The notes under the pieces were generated by a model. The model did no database searches, was not told the origin of the DNA, and saw only the letters and a program-made list of their open reading frames with translations. From positions 62,001 to 126,000 of the forward strand of contig NZ_LSRE01000044.1 in assembly GCF_001575205.1 (NCBI RefSeq): a DNA stretch of 64,000 nt. Reading direction: 5' to 3'. This document shows positions 42,270 to 51,610 of the stretch, one piece after another; position 1 is the first letter of the stretch; every line of letters starts with the position of its first letter. The DNA is from Tsukamurella pseudospumae. GTDB taxonomy: Bacteria; Actinomycetota; Actinomycetes; Mycobacteriales; Mycobacteriaceae. The position numbers and the translations under genes were made by a program.

Positions 42270-42303
42270 AACCCACAGACCCCTCACGAACAGGAGATCA
42301 GAC

Positions 42304-42726
42304 ATGGACGCCGTCTACACAGCCGAGGCCATCGCCACCGGAGCCGGCCGCGACGGGCGCACCCGTACCGACGACGGGCGGGTCGACCTGCAGCTGGCCA
42401 TCCCGAAGGAGATGGGCGGCTCCGGCCAGGGATCGAACCCCGAGCAGCTCTTCGCCGCGGGCTACGCCGCGTGCTTCCACTCCGCCCTCCAAATGGTCGC
42501 GCGGTCGCAGAAGGTCGACCTGGGCGACTCGAGCGTCGGAGCCCGGGTCGGCATCGGCCCCAACGGATCCGGTGGCTTCGGCCTCACCGTGGCCCTCGAG
42601 GTCATCATCCCCGAGATCGAGCACGACGCCGCCCAGGCGCTCGCCGATGCGGCCCACCAGGTCTGCCCCTACTCGAACGCGGTGCGCGGTAACGTCGACG
42701 TCACCGTGACCGTGGCCGACGACTGA
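42304..42726 (+). CDS. ohr: Organic hydroperoxide reductase Ohr
   Basis: 140 residues. OsmC/Ohr-fold thiol peroxidase with the two catalytic cysteines: Cys57 in 'GYAACFHSAL' and Cys121 in 'AHQVCPYSNA'. 'GSNPEQLFAAGYAACF' is the diagnostic block. It reduces fatty-acid and other organic peroxides using lipoamide. Third in a run ohrR-ohr-MDR reductase; the MDR gene starts 34 bases later. Confidence 0.96.
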   Translation: MDAVYTAEAIATGAGRDGRTRTDDGRVDLQLAIPKEMGGSGQGSNPEQLFAAGYAACFHSALQMVARSQKVDLGDSSVGARVGIGPNGSGGFGLTVALEVIIPEIEHDAAQALADAAHQVCPYSNAVRGNVDVTVTVADD

Positions 42727-42760
42727 TCCGCTTCACCACCCCACGAAGGAGACATCCCCC

Positions 42761-43756
42761 ATGCGCGCTTTGATCCAGGACCAGTTCGGCGACCCCGCGA
42801 GCGTCCTGTCCGTCCGCGAGGTCCCGCTCCCCGAGCCCCGCCCCGGCCAGGTCCGGATCCGGACCCTGCTCTCCCCCATCCACAATCACGATCTCTGGAC
42901 CGTGAAGGGCGACTACGGCTACAAGCCCACGATGCCCGCCGCCGCCGGCTCCGAGGCCGTCGGCGTCATCGACGCCCTCGGCGAGGGGGTCGAGGGGTTC
43001 ACCGTCGGCCAGCGCGTCGCCACCGGTTCGGCGTTCGGCACCTGGGCGGAGTACTTCGTCGCCGGAGCCGCAGGCCTGATGCCCGTCCCCGACACGATCC
43101 CGGACGAGGCCGCCGCGCAGCTGTTCTCGATGCCCTTCAGCGCGATCAGCCTGCTCGACTACCTGAACGTCCAGCCCGGCCAGTGGATCGTGCAGAACAC
43201 CGCGAACGGCATGGTCGGTCGCATGCTGGCGCAGCTCGCCACCGCCCGCGGGATCAACGTCACGGGCCTGGTCCGACGGTCCGCCGCCATCGACGAGCTC
43301 GCGACCTTCGGCGTGACGAACGTGATCGCCACCGACACCGAGGGCTGGCGCGCACGCGCCAAAGAGCTTGCGGGCGAGGCCGGCTACGCGGCCGCCGTCG
43401 ACTCGATCGGCGGCGCGGCGAGCACCCAGCTCGCCCTGCTCCTCGGCCAGCGCGGCACTCTCGTCTCGTTCGGCGCGATGAGTGCCACCAACCCCGGCGA
43501 GGGCGCGATGCTGGAGATCCCCGTCAACGTCGCGATCTTCAAGGAGATCGTCGTCAAGGGCTTCTGGGGCCGCACCGTGAGCCAGGAGATGGATCCCGCG
43601 AAGCGGGCCGAGCTGATGGGCGAGGTCGTCCAGGGCGTCGCCGCGGGCACGCTCGCGCTCCCGGTCGACGGCGTTTTCGGCATCGACGAGATCTCCGCCG
43701 CTGCCGCCGCGAGCGGCCGCGCCGGCCGCGTCGGCAAGGTCCTGCTGCGTCCCTGA
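42761..43756 (+). CDS. Zinc-free MDR reductase (quinone oxidoreductase / enoyl-thioester reductase type)
   Basis: 331 residues. N-terminal 'VREVPLPEPRPGQVRIRTLLSPIHNHDLWTVKGDYGYKPTMPAAAGSEAVGVIDALGEGVEGF' is the MDR substrate domain; 'GQWIVQNTANGMVGRMLAQLATARGINVTGLVRR' is the nucleotide fold. No zinc-ligand cysteines. Resembles the ETR1/mitochondrial 2-enoyl thioester reductases and ohr-linked quinone reductases. Its place behind ohr suggests a role with lipid peroxides or their aldehydes (inference). A perfect hairpin follows at 43769. Confidence 0.9.
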   Translation: MRALIQDQFGDPASVLSVREVPLPEPRPGQVRIRTLLSPIHNHDLWTVKGDYGYKPTMPAAAGSEAVGVIDALGEGVEGFTVGQRVATGSAFGTWAEYFVAGAAGLMPVPDTIPDEAAAQLFSMPFSAISLLDYLNVQPGQWIVQNTANGMVGRMLAQLATARGINVTGLVRRSAAIDELATFGVTNVIATDTEGWRARAKELAGEAGYAAAVDSIGGAASTQLALLLGQRGTLVSFGAMSATNPGEGAMLEIPVNVAIFKEIVVKGFWGRTVSQEMDPAKRAELMGEVVQGVAAGTLALPVDGVFGIDEISAAAAASGRAGRVGKVLLRP

Positions 43757-43768
43757 CCGCTGCCGATC

Positions 43769-43801
43769 GAGGCCCGACGGTGCTCGGCACCGTCGGGCCT
43801 C
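43769..43801 (+). terminator. Hairpin terminator after the MDR gene
   Basis: GAGGCCCGACGGTGC-TCG-GCACCGTCGGGCCTC: perfect 15-base arms with a three-base loop. Both arms carry the common 9-mer GCACCGTCG. No T-run. Confidence 0.85.
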
Positions 43802-43861
43802 GGCGTATCCGGACGACGGGGCCGTCTGCGGAGAGGCGTGCGGTCGGAGGTGCCCCAGCCG

Positions 43862-44272
43862 CTACTCGGCGACCAGCCGCCGGCGCGCGTCGAGGCCCTG
43901 GGCCAGCACGAACAGCACGAACTCGCGGAGCGCATGCCCCGCGAGCGTGCCGGCGGGGAACGAGTAGTGCAGCACCAGATCGGCCGATACCTCCCGCTCC
44001 ATGAGCCGCAGCGAGCCGAACTGCACCGTCTCCGCGACGGACCGGACGTCGGCGCGCAGGTCCTCGCTGAGCGGGAGGTCCCAGGCCACGACCTGGGTGA
44101 GCGAATACACGTCCACGTCACGGGCGAGCTCGAACACCTGGACCGAGGCGGGCGTATCCCCGAAATCGATGAGCACCGCCTGACTCTCGTCGCGGCGCAG
44201 CGCGACACCGTCGGCCAGCGCGGACTCGAGGCGCGACCGCAGCGCGTCGAGGCGGGGGTCCTGTGCCGTCAC
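43862..44272 (-). CDS. Conserved hypothetical protein (Rv2360c-like)
   Basis: 136 residues. Alternating strands and helices ('[46 protein letters not shown]', '[25 protein letters not shown]', '[15 protein letters not shown]') resemble the YbjN/secretion-chaperone fold; I cannot assign it firmly. GTG start 44272 overlaps the uppS stop (GTGA). In mycobacteria the homologue likewise follows uppS. Confidence 0.8.
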   Translation of the reverse strand: MTAQDPRLDALRSRLESALADGVALRRDESQAVLIDFGDTPASVQVFELARDVDVYSLTQVVAWDLPLSEDLRADVRSVAETVQFGSLRLMEREVSADLVLHYSFPAGTLAGHALREFVLFVLAQGLDARRRLVAE

Positions 44273-45093
44273 TGCGCGCCCCCGAACCGGCGGTCGCGCT
44301 TGGCGTACTCGAGGCACGCGGCCCAGAGGTTGCGGCGGTCGAAGTCCGGGAAAAGCGTGTCCTGGTAGACGTATTCGGCGTAGGCACTCTCCCACAGCAG
44401 GAAGTTCGAGCTCCGCTTCTCGCCGGACGGGCGGAGGAACAGGTCCACGTCTGGCATGTCCGGCTGGTACAGGTACTGCTGGAAGGACTGCTCGGTGATG
44501 CGCTCCGGGTTGATCTCCCCCGCCGCCGCCCGCCGCGCGATCTCCCGTGCGGCGTCGACGATCTCGGCGCGGCCGCCGTAGTTGACGCACATCGTCAGGG
44601 TCATGACGGTGTTGTTCTTCGTGAGCTCTTCGGCGACCTCGAGCTCCTTGATCACGCTGGCCCACAGGCGCGGCCGACGACCGGCCCACTTCACCCGCAC
44701 ACCCATCTCGTGCATCTCGTCGCGGCGGCGCCGGATCACATCGCGGTTGAAGCCCATGAGGAAGCGCACCTCCTCGGGGCTGCGCGACCAGTTCTCGGTC
44801 GAGAAGGCGTACGCCGACAGCTGTTTCACGCCGATCTCGATGCACCCGCAGACGGTGTCCATGAGCACGGCCTCGCCGCGCTTGTGGCCCTCGGTGCGGG
44901 CCATTCCGCGTTCCTTGGCCCACCGGCCGTTGCCGTCCATCACGAGGGCGACGTGGTTCGGGACCAGCTCCGCGGGGATCTCCGGGGGCGTCGCGCCGGA
45001 GGGGTGCGGGTCCGGTGGCCTGACGGTGACCGGTGCCGGTGGTGTCTTCGACCTACCCCGCCGCAGTCCCGGCACCGTCGACCTCCCTCTCAC
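44269..45093 (-). CDS. uppS: cis-Prenyltransferase (decaprenyl/undecaprenyl diphosphate synthase)
   Basis: 274 residues. Makes the polyprenyl carrier lipid for cell-wall synthesis. '[30 protein letters not shown]' (catalytic Asp of MDGNGRWA), '[19 protein letters not shown]', '[37 protein letters not shown]' are all diagnostic. The first 35 residues are Pro/Gly-rich and the GTG at 45093 overlaps the recO end by 41 bases, so a shorter start is possible. In mycobacteria the enzyme is Rv2361c. Confidence 0.95.
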   Translation of the reverse strand: MRGRSTVPGLRRGRSKTPPAPVTVRPPDPHPSGATPPEIPAELVPNHVALVMDGNGRWAKERGMARTEGHKRGEAVLMDTVCGCIEIGVKQLSAYAFSTENWSRSPEEVRFLMGFNRDVIRRRRDEMHEMGVRVKWAGRRPRLWASVIKELEVAEELTKNNTVMTLTMCVNYGGRAEIVDAAREIARRAAAGEINPERITEQSFQQYLYQPDMPDVDLFLRPSGEKRSSNFLLWESAYAEYVYQDTLFPDFDRRNLWAACLEYAKRDRRFGGAQ

Positions 45094-45850
45094 CGGCCGC
45101 GAGGGCCGGACTGTGCGGCGCGTGCCGCTCGATCATCGGCAGCGATCGCAGCTGCCGTCCCACGTGCCACTGTAGGTGCGCGGCTGCCAGGCCCGCGCCC
45201 TGCCTGCGCACCCGGTCGCCCATCGTCTCGGCGAAGTCGAAATCGGCCCGGGCCAGCGCGGCCATCAGGTCCAGCACGCCCTGCCCCGGCACCGCCGACC
45301 CCGACGGGCGACAGTGCACGCAGACAGCGCCGCCCGCGGCCACGTGGAAGGCGCGGTGCGGCCCCTCGTCGCCGCACCGGGCACACAGCGTGAGCGCGGG
45401 CGCCCAGCCCGCGGAATCCATGGCGCGCAACAGGAACGAGATCAGCACGAGGTCGCGGTCGCGCACGCCCGCCGCGATCGCCCGCAGGGCCCCGACGGTG
45501 AGCCGGTGCAGCTCCGGCGCGGGGGCCCGCTCCTCGCCCGCGAGCCGCTCCGCGGTCTCGATCACCGTGCAGGCGGTGGTGTACCGGCCGTAGTCGCCCG
45601 CCAGATCGCCCGAGTAGGCGGCGATGGAGTGCACCTGCGTCACCACGTCCAGGCTGCGACCGGGATGCAGCTGCAGGTCCACGTGGGCGAACAGCTCCAG
45701 CCGGGCACCGAACCGCGACCGCGGCCGGCGCACCCCCTTCGCCACCGCGCGGACCAGTCCGTTCTCCCGGGTCAGCAGCGTGAGGATGTAGTCGGCCTCC
45801 CCCAGCTTGTGCTGCCGCAGCACCACAGCGCTGTCCCGGTACGACCTCAT
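45053..45850 (-). CDS. recO: DNA repair protein RecO
   Basis: 265 residues. Loads RecA onto SSB-coated gaps with RecR. N-terminal OB fold '[61 protein letters not shown]', zinc finger Cys pairs 'LCARCGDEG' and '[10 protein letters not shown]'. Aligns by eye with M. tuberculosis RecO. ATG 45850 matches that N-terminus; an ATG three codons upstream (45859) is possible. Confidence 0.94.
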   Translation of the reverse strand: MRSYRDSAVVLRQHKLGEADYILTLLTRENGLVRAVAKGVRRPRSRFGARLELFAHVDLQLHPGRSLDVVTQVHSIAAYSGDLAGDYGRYTTACTVIETAERLAGEERAPAPELHRLTVGALRAIAAGVRDRDLVLISFLLRAMDSAGWAPALTLCARCGDEGPHRAFHVAAGGAVCVHCRPSGSAVPGQGVLDLMAALARADFDFAETMGDRVRRQGAGLAAAHLQWHVGRQLRSLPMIERHAPHSPALAAGEREVDGAGTAAG

Positions 45851-45970
45851 ACCCTCCATCATCCCACCCCGCGCCGACAGATGCGCCCGTGCCGCGCGGC
45901 GCGCCCGGAACATGTCGGTGGCCGGGTCCATGATGGCGAGCAGCATCGGATTTCTTCGGGGGGAGAAAAC

Positions 45971-46274
45971 ATGACACCGGGATGGGCCACGATCATCGTC
46001 GGCACGGCGGCCGTCGTGATGGCGATCGTGACGATCGGCCAGAAGCGGACTCGCGGACAATCGTAAGGAGTGGTGGACGCGGTTCCAGTGGGCACTCGAC
46101 GCCACGTACGCCGCAGAAGGCGACCGGCGCCGCGACGCCTGGGCGATCCTCGACGATCTCGTCGTATCGCCGCTCATCACCACGACGGAGAACGGGGTGG
46201 CGATGTACATGACACTGACGCGATACCGAGGCGATAATGGTGGTAGCTCTCGGTCCACAGGAGGTGAGCGATGA
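45971..46274 (+). pseudogene. Small membrane protein gene with +1 frameshift
   Basis: ATG 45971, with GGGGGGAGAAAAC before it, opens 26 codons of a transmembrane helix ('WATIIVGTAAVVMAIVTIGQKR') and then hits TAA at 46064. If the A at 46049 is removed, the frame continues 'QKR-LADNRKEWWTRFQWALDATYAAEGDRRRDAWAILDDLVVSP' to a TGA at 46272-46274 that overlaps the next ATG (ATGA). Such TM plus R-x-E-W-W-x-R-x-Q-W-A-L-D proteins are common in actinobacteria. It is either a real frameshift (pseudogene or programmed) or a sequence error. Confidence 0.7.
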
Positions 46275-46489
46275 CATCGATCAAGGAGCCCGTGACGCTG
46301 GAGGAACGGCGCGCGATGATCCGCGTGATCGTCTCAGGGCTGCACAAGTACGGCCGGCCGGTGTCGCAGCAGATGCAGGACTTCGTCGACGGAAAAGTCG
46401 ACGATCCCGGCCCGCTGCCGTCGCCGGAGAGCCTCCTCCGGCTCCGTGACATCAAGCCCCGCTGGTGGCAGCGGCTCCTGGGTCGGTAG
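46271..46489 (+). CDS. Small hypothetical protein
   Basis: 72 residues, 'KEPVTLEERRAMIRVIVSGLHKYGRPVSQQMQDFVDGKVDDPGPLPSPESLLRL' in pattern, helical and soluble. AGGAGGTGAGCG just before the ATG is an excellent ribosome site. Its start overlaps the end of the frameshifted membrane-protein gene, so the two form a pair. Not recognised as a family. Confidence 0.7.
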   Translation: MTSIKEPVTLEERRAMIRVIVSGLHKYGRPVSQQMQDFVDGKVDDPGPLPSPESLLRLRDIKPRWWQRLLGR

Positions 46490-46511
46490 CGGCGAACTCT
46501 AGAAGAGAACT

Positions 46512-47468
46512 CTAGAAGCCCAGCCGCCCCAGCTGCTTCGGGTCGCGCTGCCAGTCCTTCGCGATCTTCACGTGCAGTGAGAGGTACACCTTGCGGCCCA
46601 GGAGCTTCTCGATCTCCTCGCGTGCCGCGGTACCCACCGACTTCAGGCGCGAGCCGCCCTTGCCGATGATGATCGCCTTCTGCGACGACCGCTCCACGTA
46701 CAGCAGCGCGTGCACCTCGAGCAGGGCGGGCTTGCCGGACTTCTCCTGCGCCTCCGTCTTCTCCCGCTCGACCACCTCCTCGATGACCACGGCCAGCGAG
46801 TGCGGAAGCTCGTCGCGCACGCCCTCGAGCGCCGCCTCACGGATCAGCTCGGCCATCATCGTGTCGTCGTCGGTGTCGGTGACCTCGCCGTCCGGGTAGA
46901 ACGCGGGACCCGGCTTCATCTTCGAGGCGACCAGCTGCACCAGCTCCTCGACCTGCTGGCCCGACGTCGCCGACACCGGGATCACGTCGCAGTCCTCCCC
47001 CAGGAACTTCGACACCGCCAGCAGCTGTTCGGCGACCCTGTCCCGGCCCACCTTGTCGATCTTCGTGACCACGCCCATCAGCTGCGTGCGCGGCGCCATG
47101 TGCCGCACCTGATCGAGGATGTACTTGTCGCCGGGGCCGATCTTCTCGTCCACCGGGATGGTCAGGCAGATGAGGTCGACCTCGGAGTAGGTGTCGCGGA
47201 CCAAGTCGTTGAGCCGCTGCCCCAGCAGGGTCCGCGGGCGGTGCAGGCCGGGCGTGTCCACCAGCACCAGCTGGCAGTCGGGCCGGTTGACGATGCCGCG
47301 GATCGTCGAGCGGGTCGTCTGCGGCCGCGAACTCGTGATGGCCACCTTGGTCCCGACCAGGGCGTTGGTCAGCGTGGACTTGCCCGTGTTGGGCCGTCCC
47401 ACGAAACACACGAATCCGGATCGGAAGTCCTCGCCTCCATCGCCGTCCACCTGGATCTCCTCGGTCAC
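46512..47468 (-). CDS. era: GTPase Era
   Basis: 318 residues. G1 GRPNTGKST (24-32), G3 'LVDTPGLHRPR', G4 'VVTKIDKVG', and the C-terminal KH domain 'QKAIIIGKGGSRLKSVGTAAREEIEKLLGRKVYLSLHVKIAKDW' that binds the 3' end of 16S rRNA. Needed for small ribosomal-subunit maturation. GTG start overlaps the TGA of the upstream gene (GTGA). Confidence 0.96.
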   Translation of the reverse strand: MTEEIQVDGDGGEDFRSGFVCFVGRPNTGKSTLTNALVGTKVAITSSRPQTTRSTIRGIVNRPDCQLVLVDTPGLHRPRTLLGQRLNDLVRDTYSEVDLICLTIPVDEKIGPGDKYILDQVRHMAPRTQLMGVVTKIDKVGRDRVAEQLLAVSKFLGEDCDVIPVSATSGQQVEELVQLVASKMKPGPAFYPDGEVTDTDDDTMMAELIREAALEGVRDELPHSLAVVIEEVVEREKTEAQEKSGKPALLEVHALLYVERSSQKAIIIGKGGSRLKSVGTAAREEIEKLLGRKVYLSLHVKIAKDWQRDPKQLGRLGF

Positions 47469-47788
47469 CGTCGGGCCTCCCCGCGCTCGTCGAACAACAG
47501 AATCGGCGCCGCCGGCGACATCTCGTGCACTGCCACGGCTCCGGCGTCGGCACCGTCGGCCTCCCCCACGAGCACAGCGGCCTCGAAGCCCTCCGCCCCG
47601 GACCCCAGCGCGGTCGCAACCGCGACCTGCAGCCCCGTCAGCGCCAGGGACCGCAGGGCGACGGGCGCCCCGGAGTACGTGCGGCCGTCGAGATCCCGGA
47701 CCGCCGCGCCGTGCGCGGCCCCGGCCCGGCCCATCGCGCCGCGCGCCAGAGTCACCAGCTTGCGGTCCTCGTCGGAGACGTCGATCAC
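47465..47788 (-). CDS. Cytidine deaminase-like protein without zinc ligands (Rv2365c-like)
   Basis: 107 residues between the CBS transporter-type gene and era, overlapping both by GTGA. The shape '[51 protein letters not shown]' follows cytidine deaminases, but the zinc motifs HAE/CAE and PCxxC are absent, so it should not deaminate. In mycobacteria a protein of this kind holds the same position. Function unknown. Confidence 0.75.
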   Translation of the reverse strand: MIDVSDEDRKLVTLARGAMGRAGAAHGAAVRDLDGRTYSGAPVALRSLALTGLQVAVATALGSGAEGFEAAVLVGEADGADAGAVAVHEMSPAAPILLFDERGEARR

Positions 47789-49101
47789 GCGGATTCCTTC
47801 TCGTCGGTGGTGGAGCCGTCGTCGGACGACTCCGGCTCGGTCACTGCTCGGTGCACGAGCACCGTGGTGATCCGCATCCTCCCACGCCGGTTCGTGGTGC
47901 CCTCCGCCTCGAGCATCAGCCCGTGCGCGCGGGCCTCGGAACCCGGCAGGGGCACGCGACCGAGAGCGAGGCCGAGTAGTCCGCCGACGGTGTCGACCTC
48001 GTCCTCCTCGATGTCCTCGCCGAACAGCTCCCCGAGGGTCTCGAGATCGAGGCGCGCGGACACCCGGAAGAGCCCGTCGCCGAGCTCTTCGACGGGCGCG
48101 ATCTCGCCGGCGTCGTACTCGTCGGTGATCTCGCCGACGATCTCCTCGAGGACGTCCTCGATCGTGACGAGGCCGGCGATCGAGCCGTACTCGTTGACCA
48201 GCACGGCCATGTGATTGTTCGTGTGCTGCATCTCGCGGAGCAGGGCGTCGACCGGCTTCGAGTCGGGCACGAAGACCGCCGGCCGGGCCATCCGGCCCAC
48301 CTCGATCGCGTGCCGGTCGGCACCGTCGGGCAGGGCGACGAGGTCCTTGAGGTAGACCACGCCCCGCACGTCGTCGACGTTCTCCCCGATGACGGGGATG
48401 CGCGAGTGACCCGAGCGCACCGCGAGGCGCGTGGCCTGCGAGACGGACTTGTCCGCCTCGATCCACACGATCTCGGGGCGCGGGACCATGACCTCGCGGG
48501 CAGCGGTGTCCCCGAGCTCGAAGACGGACTGGATCATCTTGCCCTCGTCCTCGGCGACCACGCCGCGCTGCTGCGCGAGGTCCACGAGCTCACGCAGCTC
48601 GACCTCCGTCGCGAACGGGCCGTTGCGGTAGCCGCGACCCGGCGTGATGGCGTTACCGAGGAGGATGAGCAGCCGGGTGATCGGCCCCATGAGGATCGCG
48701 ATCGCCTGCAGCACCACGGCCGCGGTGCAGCCCAGCGTGTACGCGTGTTGCCGGCCGAGGGTGCGGGGCCCGACGCCGATCAGGACGTAGCTGATCACCG
48801 TCATCAGCGTTGCGGTGAGCACCGCGGTCCACACCACCGTCAGGTAGCGATCGAGGACGAGGAAGACCAGCACGGTGGCGAGCACCTCGCACGCCGTGCG
48901 CAGCAGCACCACCAGGTTGACGTACATCGGGCGGTTGATCAGCACGCGCTGCAGGCGCCGCGCGCCCGGACGGCCGTCCTCGACGAGGTCCTCCACCCGA
49001 GCCGGGGACACCGTCAGCAGCGCCGAGTCGAGCGCCGCGAACAGTCCGCCCAGGAGGACGAGCCCGACGACGCCGACGATCAGCAGGATCGACGAGAACA
49101 C
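47785..49101 (-). CDS. CNNM/CorC-family membrane protein with CBS pair
   Basis: 438 residues. A DUF21/CNNM membrane region with about four helices in residues 1-150 ('[22 protein letters not shown]', '[11 protein letters not shown]', '[17 protein letters not shown]', '[22 protein letters not shown]'), then two CBS domains and a C-terminal CorC_HlyC domain ('[43 protein letters not shown]'). Thought to affect magnesium/cobalt transport (Rv2366c type). GTG start, three bases after the ybeY stop. Confidence 0.92.
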   Translation of the reverse strand: MFSSILLIVGVVGLVLLGGLFAALDSALLTVSPARVEDLVEDGRPGARRLQRVLINRPMYVNLVVLLRTACEVLATVLVFLVLDRYLTVVWTAVLTATLMTVISYVLIGVGPRTLGRQHAYTLGCTAAVVLQAIAILMGPITRLLILLGNAITPGRGYRNGPFATEVELRELVDLAQQRGVVAEDEGKMIQSVFELGDTAAREVMVPRPEIVWIEADKSVSQATRLAVRSGHSRIPVIGENVDDVRGVVYLKDLVALPDGADRHAIEVGRMARPAVFVPDSKPVDALLREMQHTNNHMAVLVNEYGSIAGLVTIEDVLEEIVGEITDEYDAGEIAPVEELGDGLFRVSARLDLETLGELFGEDIEEDEVDTVGGLLGLALGRVPLPGSEARAHGLMLEAEGTTNRRGRMRITTVLVHRAVTEPESSDDGSTTDEKESA

Positions 49102-49104
49102 GCG

Positions 49105-49644
49105 TCAGTCCCGCCGCCCCAGGAAGCCCGTGCGGCCCAGCAGCTTGTCGTCGCGCGCCGACTGCCGGGCCAGGCGGTCGCGCTCGCGCTGCTGCGCGTA
49201 GTAGTCGGCGAGGATGCCGTCCTGGAGCGCGAACATCTCCCGCTCCTCCTCCGGCTCGGCGTGATCGAAGCCGAGCAGGTGCAGCACGCCGTGCACGGTG
49301 AGCACATTGAGCTCATGGCCCGTCGAATGTCCGGCGGCCTCGGCCTGCTCCGCCGCGAACTGCGGGCACAGCACGATGTCGCCGAGGGTCGCGGGGCCCG
49401 CGTCCACCATGTCCGGCCGGCCGCCCGGCGTGAGCTCGTCCATCGGGAAGCTCATCACGTCGGTGGGGCCGGGCAGGTCCATCCACTTCACGTGCAGGTC
49501 GGCCATGGTGTCCAGGTCGACGGCGAGCATGTTCAGCTCGGCGCCCGGGTGCACGTCCATCGCGGCGATGGCGAACGCGGCCACCGCCACGACCTCCGCC
49601 TCGTCGACGTCGAAACCGGACTCGTTGGCGAATTCGATGCTCAA
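49105..49644 (-). CDS. ybeY: Endoribonuclease YbeY
   Basis: 179 residues. Zinc-dependent RNase for 16S rRNA 3' maturation and ribosome quality control. The zinc motif is '[11 protein letters not shown]' (H-x3-H-x5-H) and '[17 protein letters not shown]' is diagnostic. TTG start 49644 matches the N-terminus 'SIEFANESG' of mycobacterial YbeY and has AGGGAT upstream. Usually phoH lies directly upstream; here a kinase gene on the other strand separates them. Confidence 0.95.
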   Translation of the reverse strand: MSIEFANESGFDVDEAEVVAVAAFAIAAMDVHPGAELNMLAVDLDTMADLHVKWMDLPGPTDVMSFPMDELTPGGRPDMVDAGPATLGDIVLCPQFAAEQAEAAGHSTGHELNVLTVHGVLHLLGFDHAEPEEEREMFALQDGILADYYAQQRERDRLARQSARDDKLLGRTGFLGRRD

Positions 49645-49789
49645 TCCTGATCCCTTCGCACCAGCGAGGCGCGGACGAAATTGCTGGTCAGTTGCTATCC
49701 CAGTGTACCGCGCGGTTCGCCGACGGATCGCCTCGGATCGATCGCACGTTCGCGACACGGCCCGAAGATTCCTCGGACCCATGACTCAC

Positions 49790-49795
49790 TATGAT
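49790..49795 (+). promoter_or_regulatory. -10 element of the kinase transcript
   Basis: TATGAT six bases before ATG 49802 of a ten-codon ORF; suggests a leaderless transcript whose first codon is that ORF. Confidence 0.55.
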
Positions 49796-49801
49796 TCCGC
49801 C

Positions 49802-49834
49802 ATGCTCATTCGCCGCGGGTGCCACACGTCATGA
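49802..49834 (+). CDS. Leaderless ten-codon upstream ORF, overlaps kinase start
   Basis: ATG at 49802 to TGA at 49832-49834 (MLIRRGCHTS). Its stop overlaps the kinase ATG (ATGA, 49831-49834), and TATGAT sits six bases before its ATG. It would couple kinase translation to a leaderless start. The peptide is basic with one Cys. Coding is inferred from position only. Confidence 0.5.
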   Translation: MLIRRGCHTS

Positions 49835-51606
49835 CGATCACTGACGGTTCCGACTTCGGCCGCTACCGGATCATCTCGAAGATCGGGGCAGGCGGAATGG
49901 GCCAGGTCTTCCGGGCGTTCGATACGCAAACGAACCGGGAAGTCGCCCTGAAGGTCCTCCCCGCGGATTTCGCCACCAGCCCGGAGTTTCGCGAGCGGTT
50001 TCAACGCGAATCTAATCTGGTTGCAGGACTTCGCGAACCTCACATCATCCCGATTCACGATTTCGGCGATATCAACGGGCAGCTCTTCCTCGACATGAGG
50101 CTCATCGACGGCGTCGACGCACGTACGATTCTCTTGTCCGAGGGTCCACTGTCACCGCACCGAGCCATCGCGATCATCGACCAGGTCGCGGCGGCTTTGG
50201 ACGCCGCGCATGCGGTCGGTCTCGAGCACCGCGACGTCAAGCCGGCGAACATCCTCGTCGCCGATCGCGACTTCGTCTACCTCATCGATTTCGGCATCGC
50301 GCGAGCTGCAGGCGAAACCGGTCTGACGAGCACCGGCTTGACCATCGGCACATTCGCGTACATGGCACCTGAACGATTCGGTGGCGGCGAGTCGGACCAT
50401 CGGGCTGACGTGTACTCACTCGCATGCGTTCTGTACGAGCTGCTGACCGGTACTACCCCGTTCCCGGGAAAGAACGTCGAGCAGCAAATAGCCGGGCACT
50501 TGCACTTTCCGCCTCCGCAACCGACCGCACTCGTCCCAGGTCTTCCTGCTCCGTTCGACGCAGTCGTTGTGCGCGGCATGGCCAAGATACCGGAGGATCG
50601 ATTCGAGACAGCCGGAGAATTGGCGGCCGCCGCAAGCGCTGCGCTCATCGGCGAGCCGAATTCCTCATCGATCGATGCCGATCCCACCGATGTGTCTTCG
50701 GCGAGCGATGCACCCACCGTGCTCAGGTCCGACTACGCGGTCACCACGACATCAGTCCCTCGACCTTCAGATCCTCGAAGGCCCGAGCCGAAAAAGGCAT
50801 CCAAGCGCAACATGGCCGTTGCGATCGGTGTTGCCGGCGCAGTGATCACCGCAGGCGGCGTCTATTCATTCGCCGCATCGGATCGCACCAGCACAACCGT
50901 GGCGGCCCCGACGTCGACGACTCAGGAGTCTGTCGCGTCACCCGGCTCAAGGCCGCCGACCAAGACAACAGCTTCACGCAGCGCGGGAACAGCAGGGGTC
51001 AAGCAGGTCGAGGTGATCGGTTTCACGCAGGTCGGAACCGACGTAAGCGTCCGGATCCACAATCCGAATCCGTCGGTCGGCCTGGTGCGCAGTGGGTACG
51101 AGCTGACTCTCCTCGACAGCTCCGGATCCGTCATCGCGACACAGGGGCAGGGAGGCGTAGCCGGCACCGTTCTCAACACCGTCTATCAGCTTCCACCGAA
51201 TGCCGACTACGGGATCACCGCCGATGCCCCTGCCGGAAAGAAGGTCGACTCGGTGGAGCTGACGATCCTCGGCAAATGGCACGACTGGGGATCGATCAAC
51301 GCACCGGGCGTATCCGTCACATCCCCCTCGATCAAGGACCCGACGTCGACCTACGGCCCGACGGTCGTCGGACGACTCTCATTGCAAGGCGGGAGCCCGG
51401 CCAATGTGATGGTGCAGTCGTTCGTCTCGACGCCTGCGGGATCGGTCGTCTCCTCGGTGGTGGTCGACTGCGTGCGAAACGGCGAGCCTCGATCGTTCGA
51501 GGCAATGTCGTTCGCCAAGACCGCCGGACCGTTCACCGTCGAGAAGACAGTCGCATACCCGACGTCGGTCGACGGTGTCGAGCCGAGCTACCCGGCGCGG
51601 TGCTGA
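49831..51606 (+). CDS. Membrane Ser/Thr protein kinase with extracellular domain
   Basis: 591 residues. Kinase domain 12-270: Gly loop 'IGAGGMGQVFRA', Lys41, catalytic 'HRDVKPANIL' (Asp135), DFG (153-155), activation loop 'GLTSTGLTIGTFAYMAPERF' with likely Thr autophosphorylation. TM helix 328-349. The outside part (residues 350-591) has a Ser/Thr stalk and a beta-rich domain of unknown family with two Cys. Not PknB-like (no PASTA). Codon bias is weaker than in the flanking housekeeping genes. It lies between ybeY and phoH, on the opposite strand, where mycobacteria have none. Confidence 0.93.
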   Translation: MTITDGSDFGRYRIISKIGAGGMGQVFRAFDTQTNREVALKVLPADFATSPEFRERFQRESNLVAGLREPHIIPIHDFGDINGQLFLDMRLIDGVDARTILLSEGPLSPHRAIAIIDQVAAALDAAHAVGLEHRDVKPANILVADRDFVYLIDFGIARAAGETGLTSTGLTIGTFAYMAPERFGGGESDHRADVYSLACVLYELLTGTTPFPGKNVEQQIAGHLHFPPPQPTALVPGLPAPFDAVVVRGMAKIPEDRFETAGELAAAASAALIGEPNSSSIDADPTDVSSASDAPTVLRSDYAVTTTSVPRPSDPRRPEPKKASKRNMAVAIGVAGAVITAGGVYSFAASDRTSTTVAAPTSTTQESVASPGSRPPTKTTASRSAGTAGVKQVEVIGFTQVGTDVSVRIHNPNPSVGLVRSGYELTLLDSSGSVIATQGQGGVAGTVLNTVYQLPPNADYGITADAPAGKKVDSVELTILGKWHDWGSINAPGVSVTSPSIKDPTSTYGPTVVGRLSLQGGSPANVMVQSFVSTPAGSVVSSVVVDCVRNGEPRSFEAMSFAKTAGPFTVEKTVAYPTSVDGVEPSYPARC

Positions 51607-51610
51607 GAAT

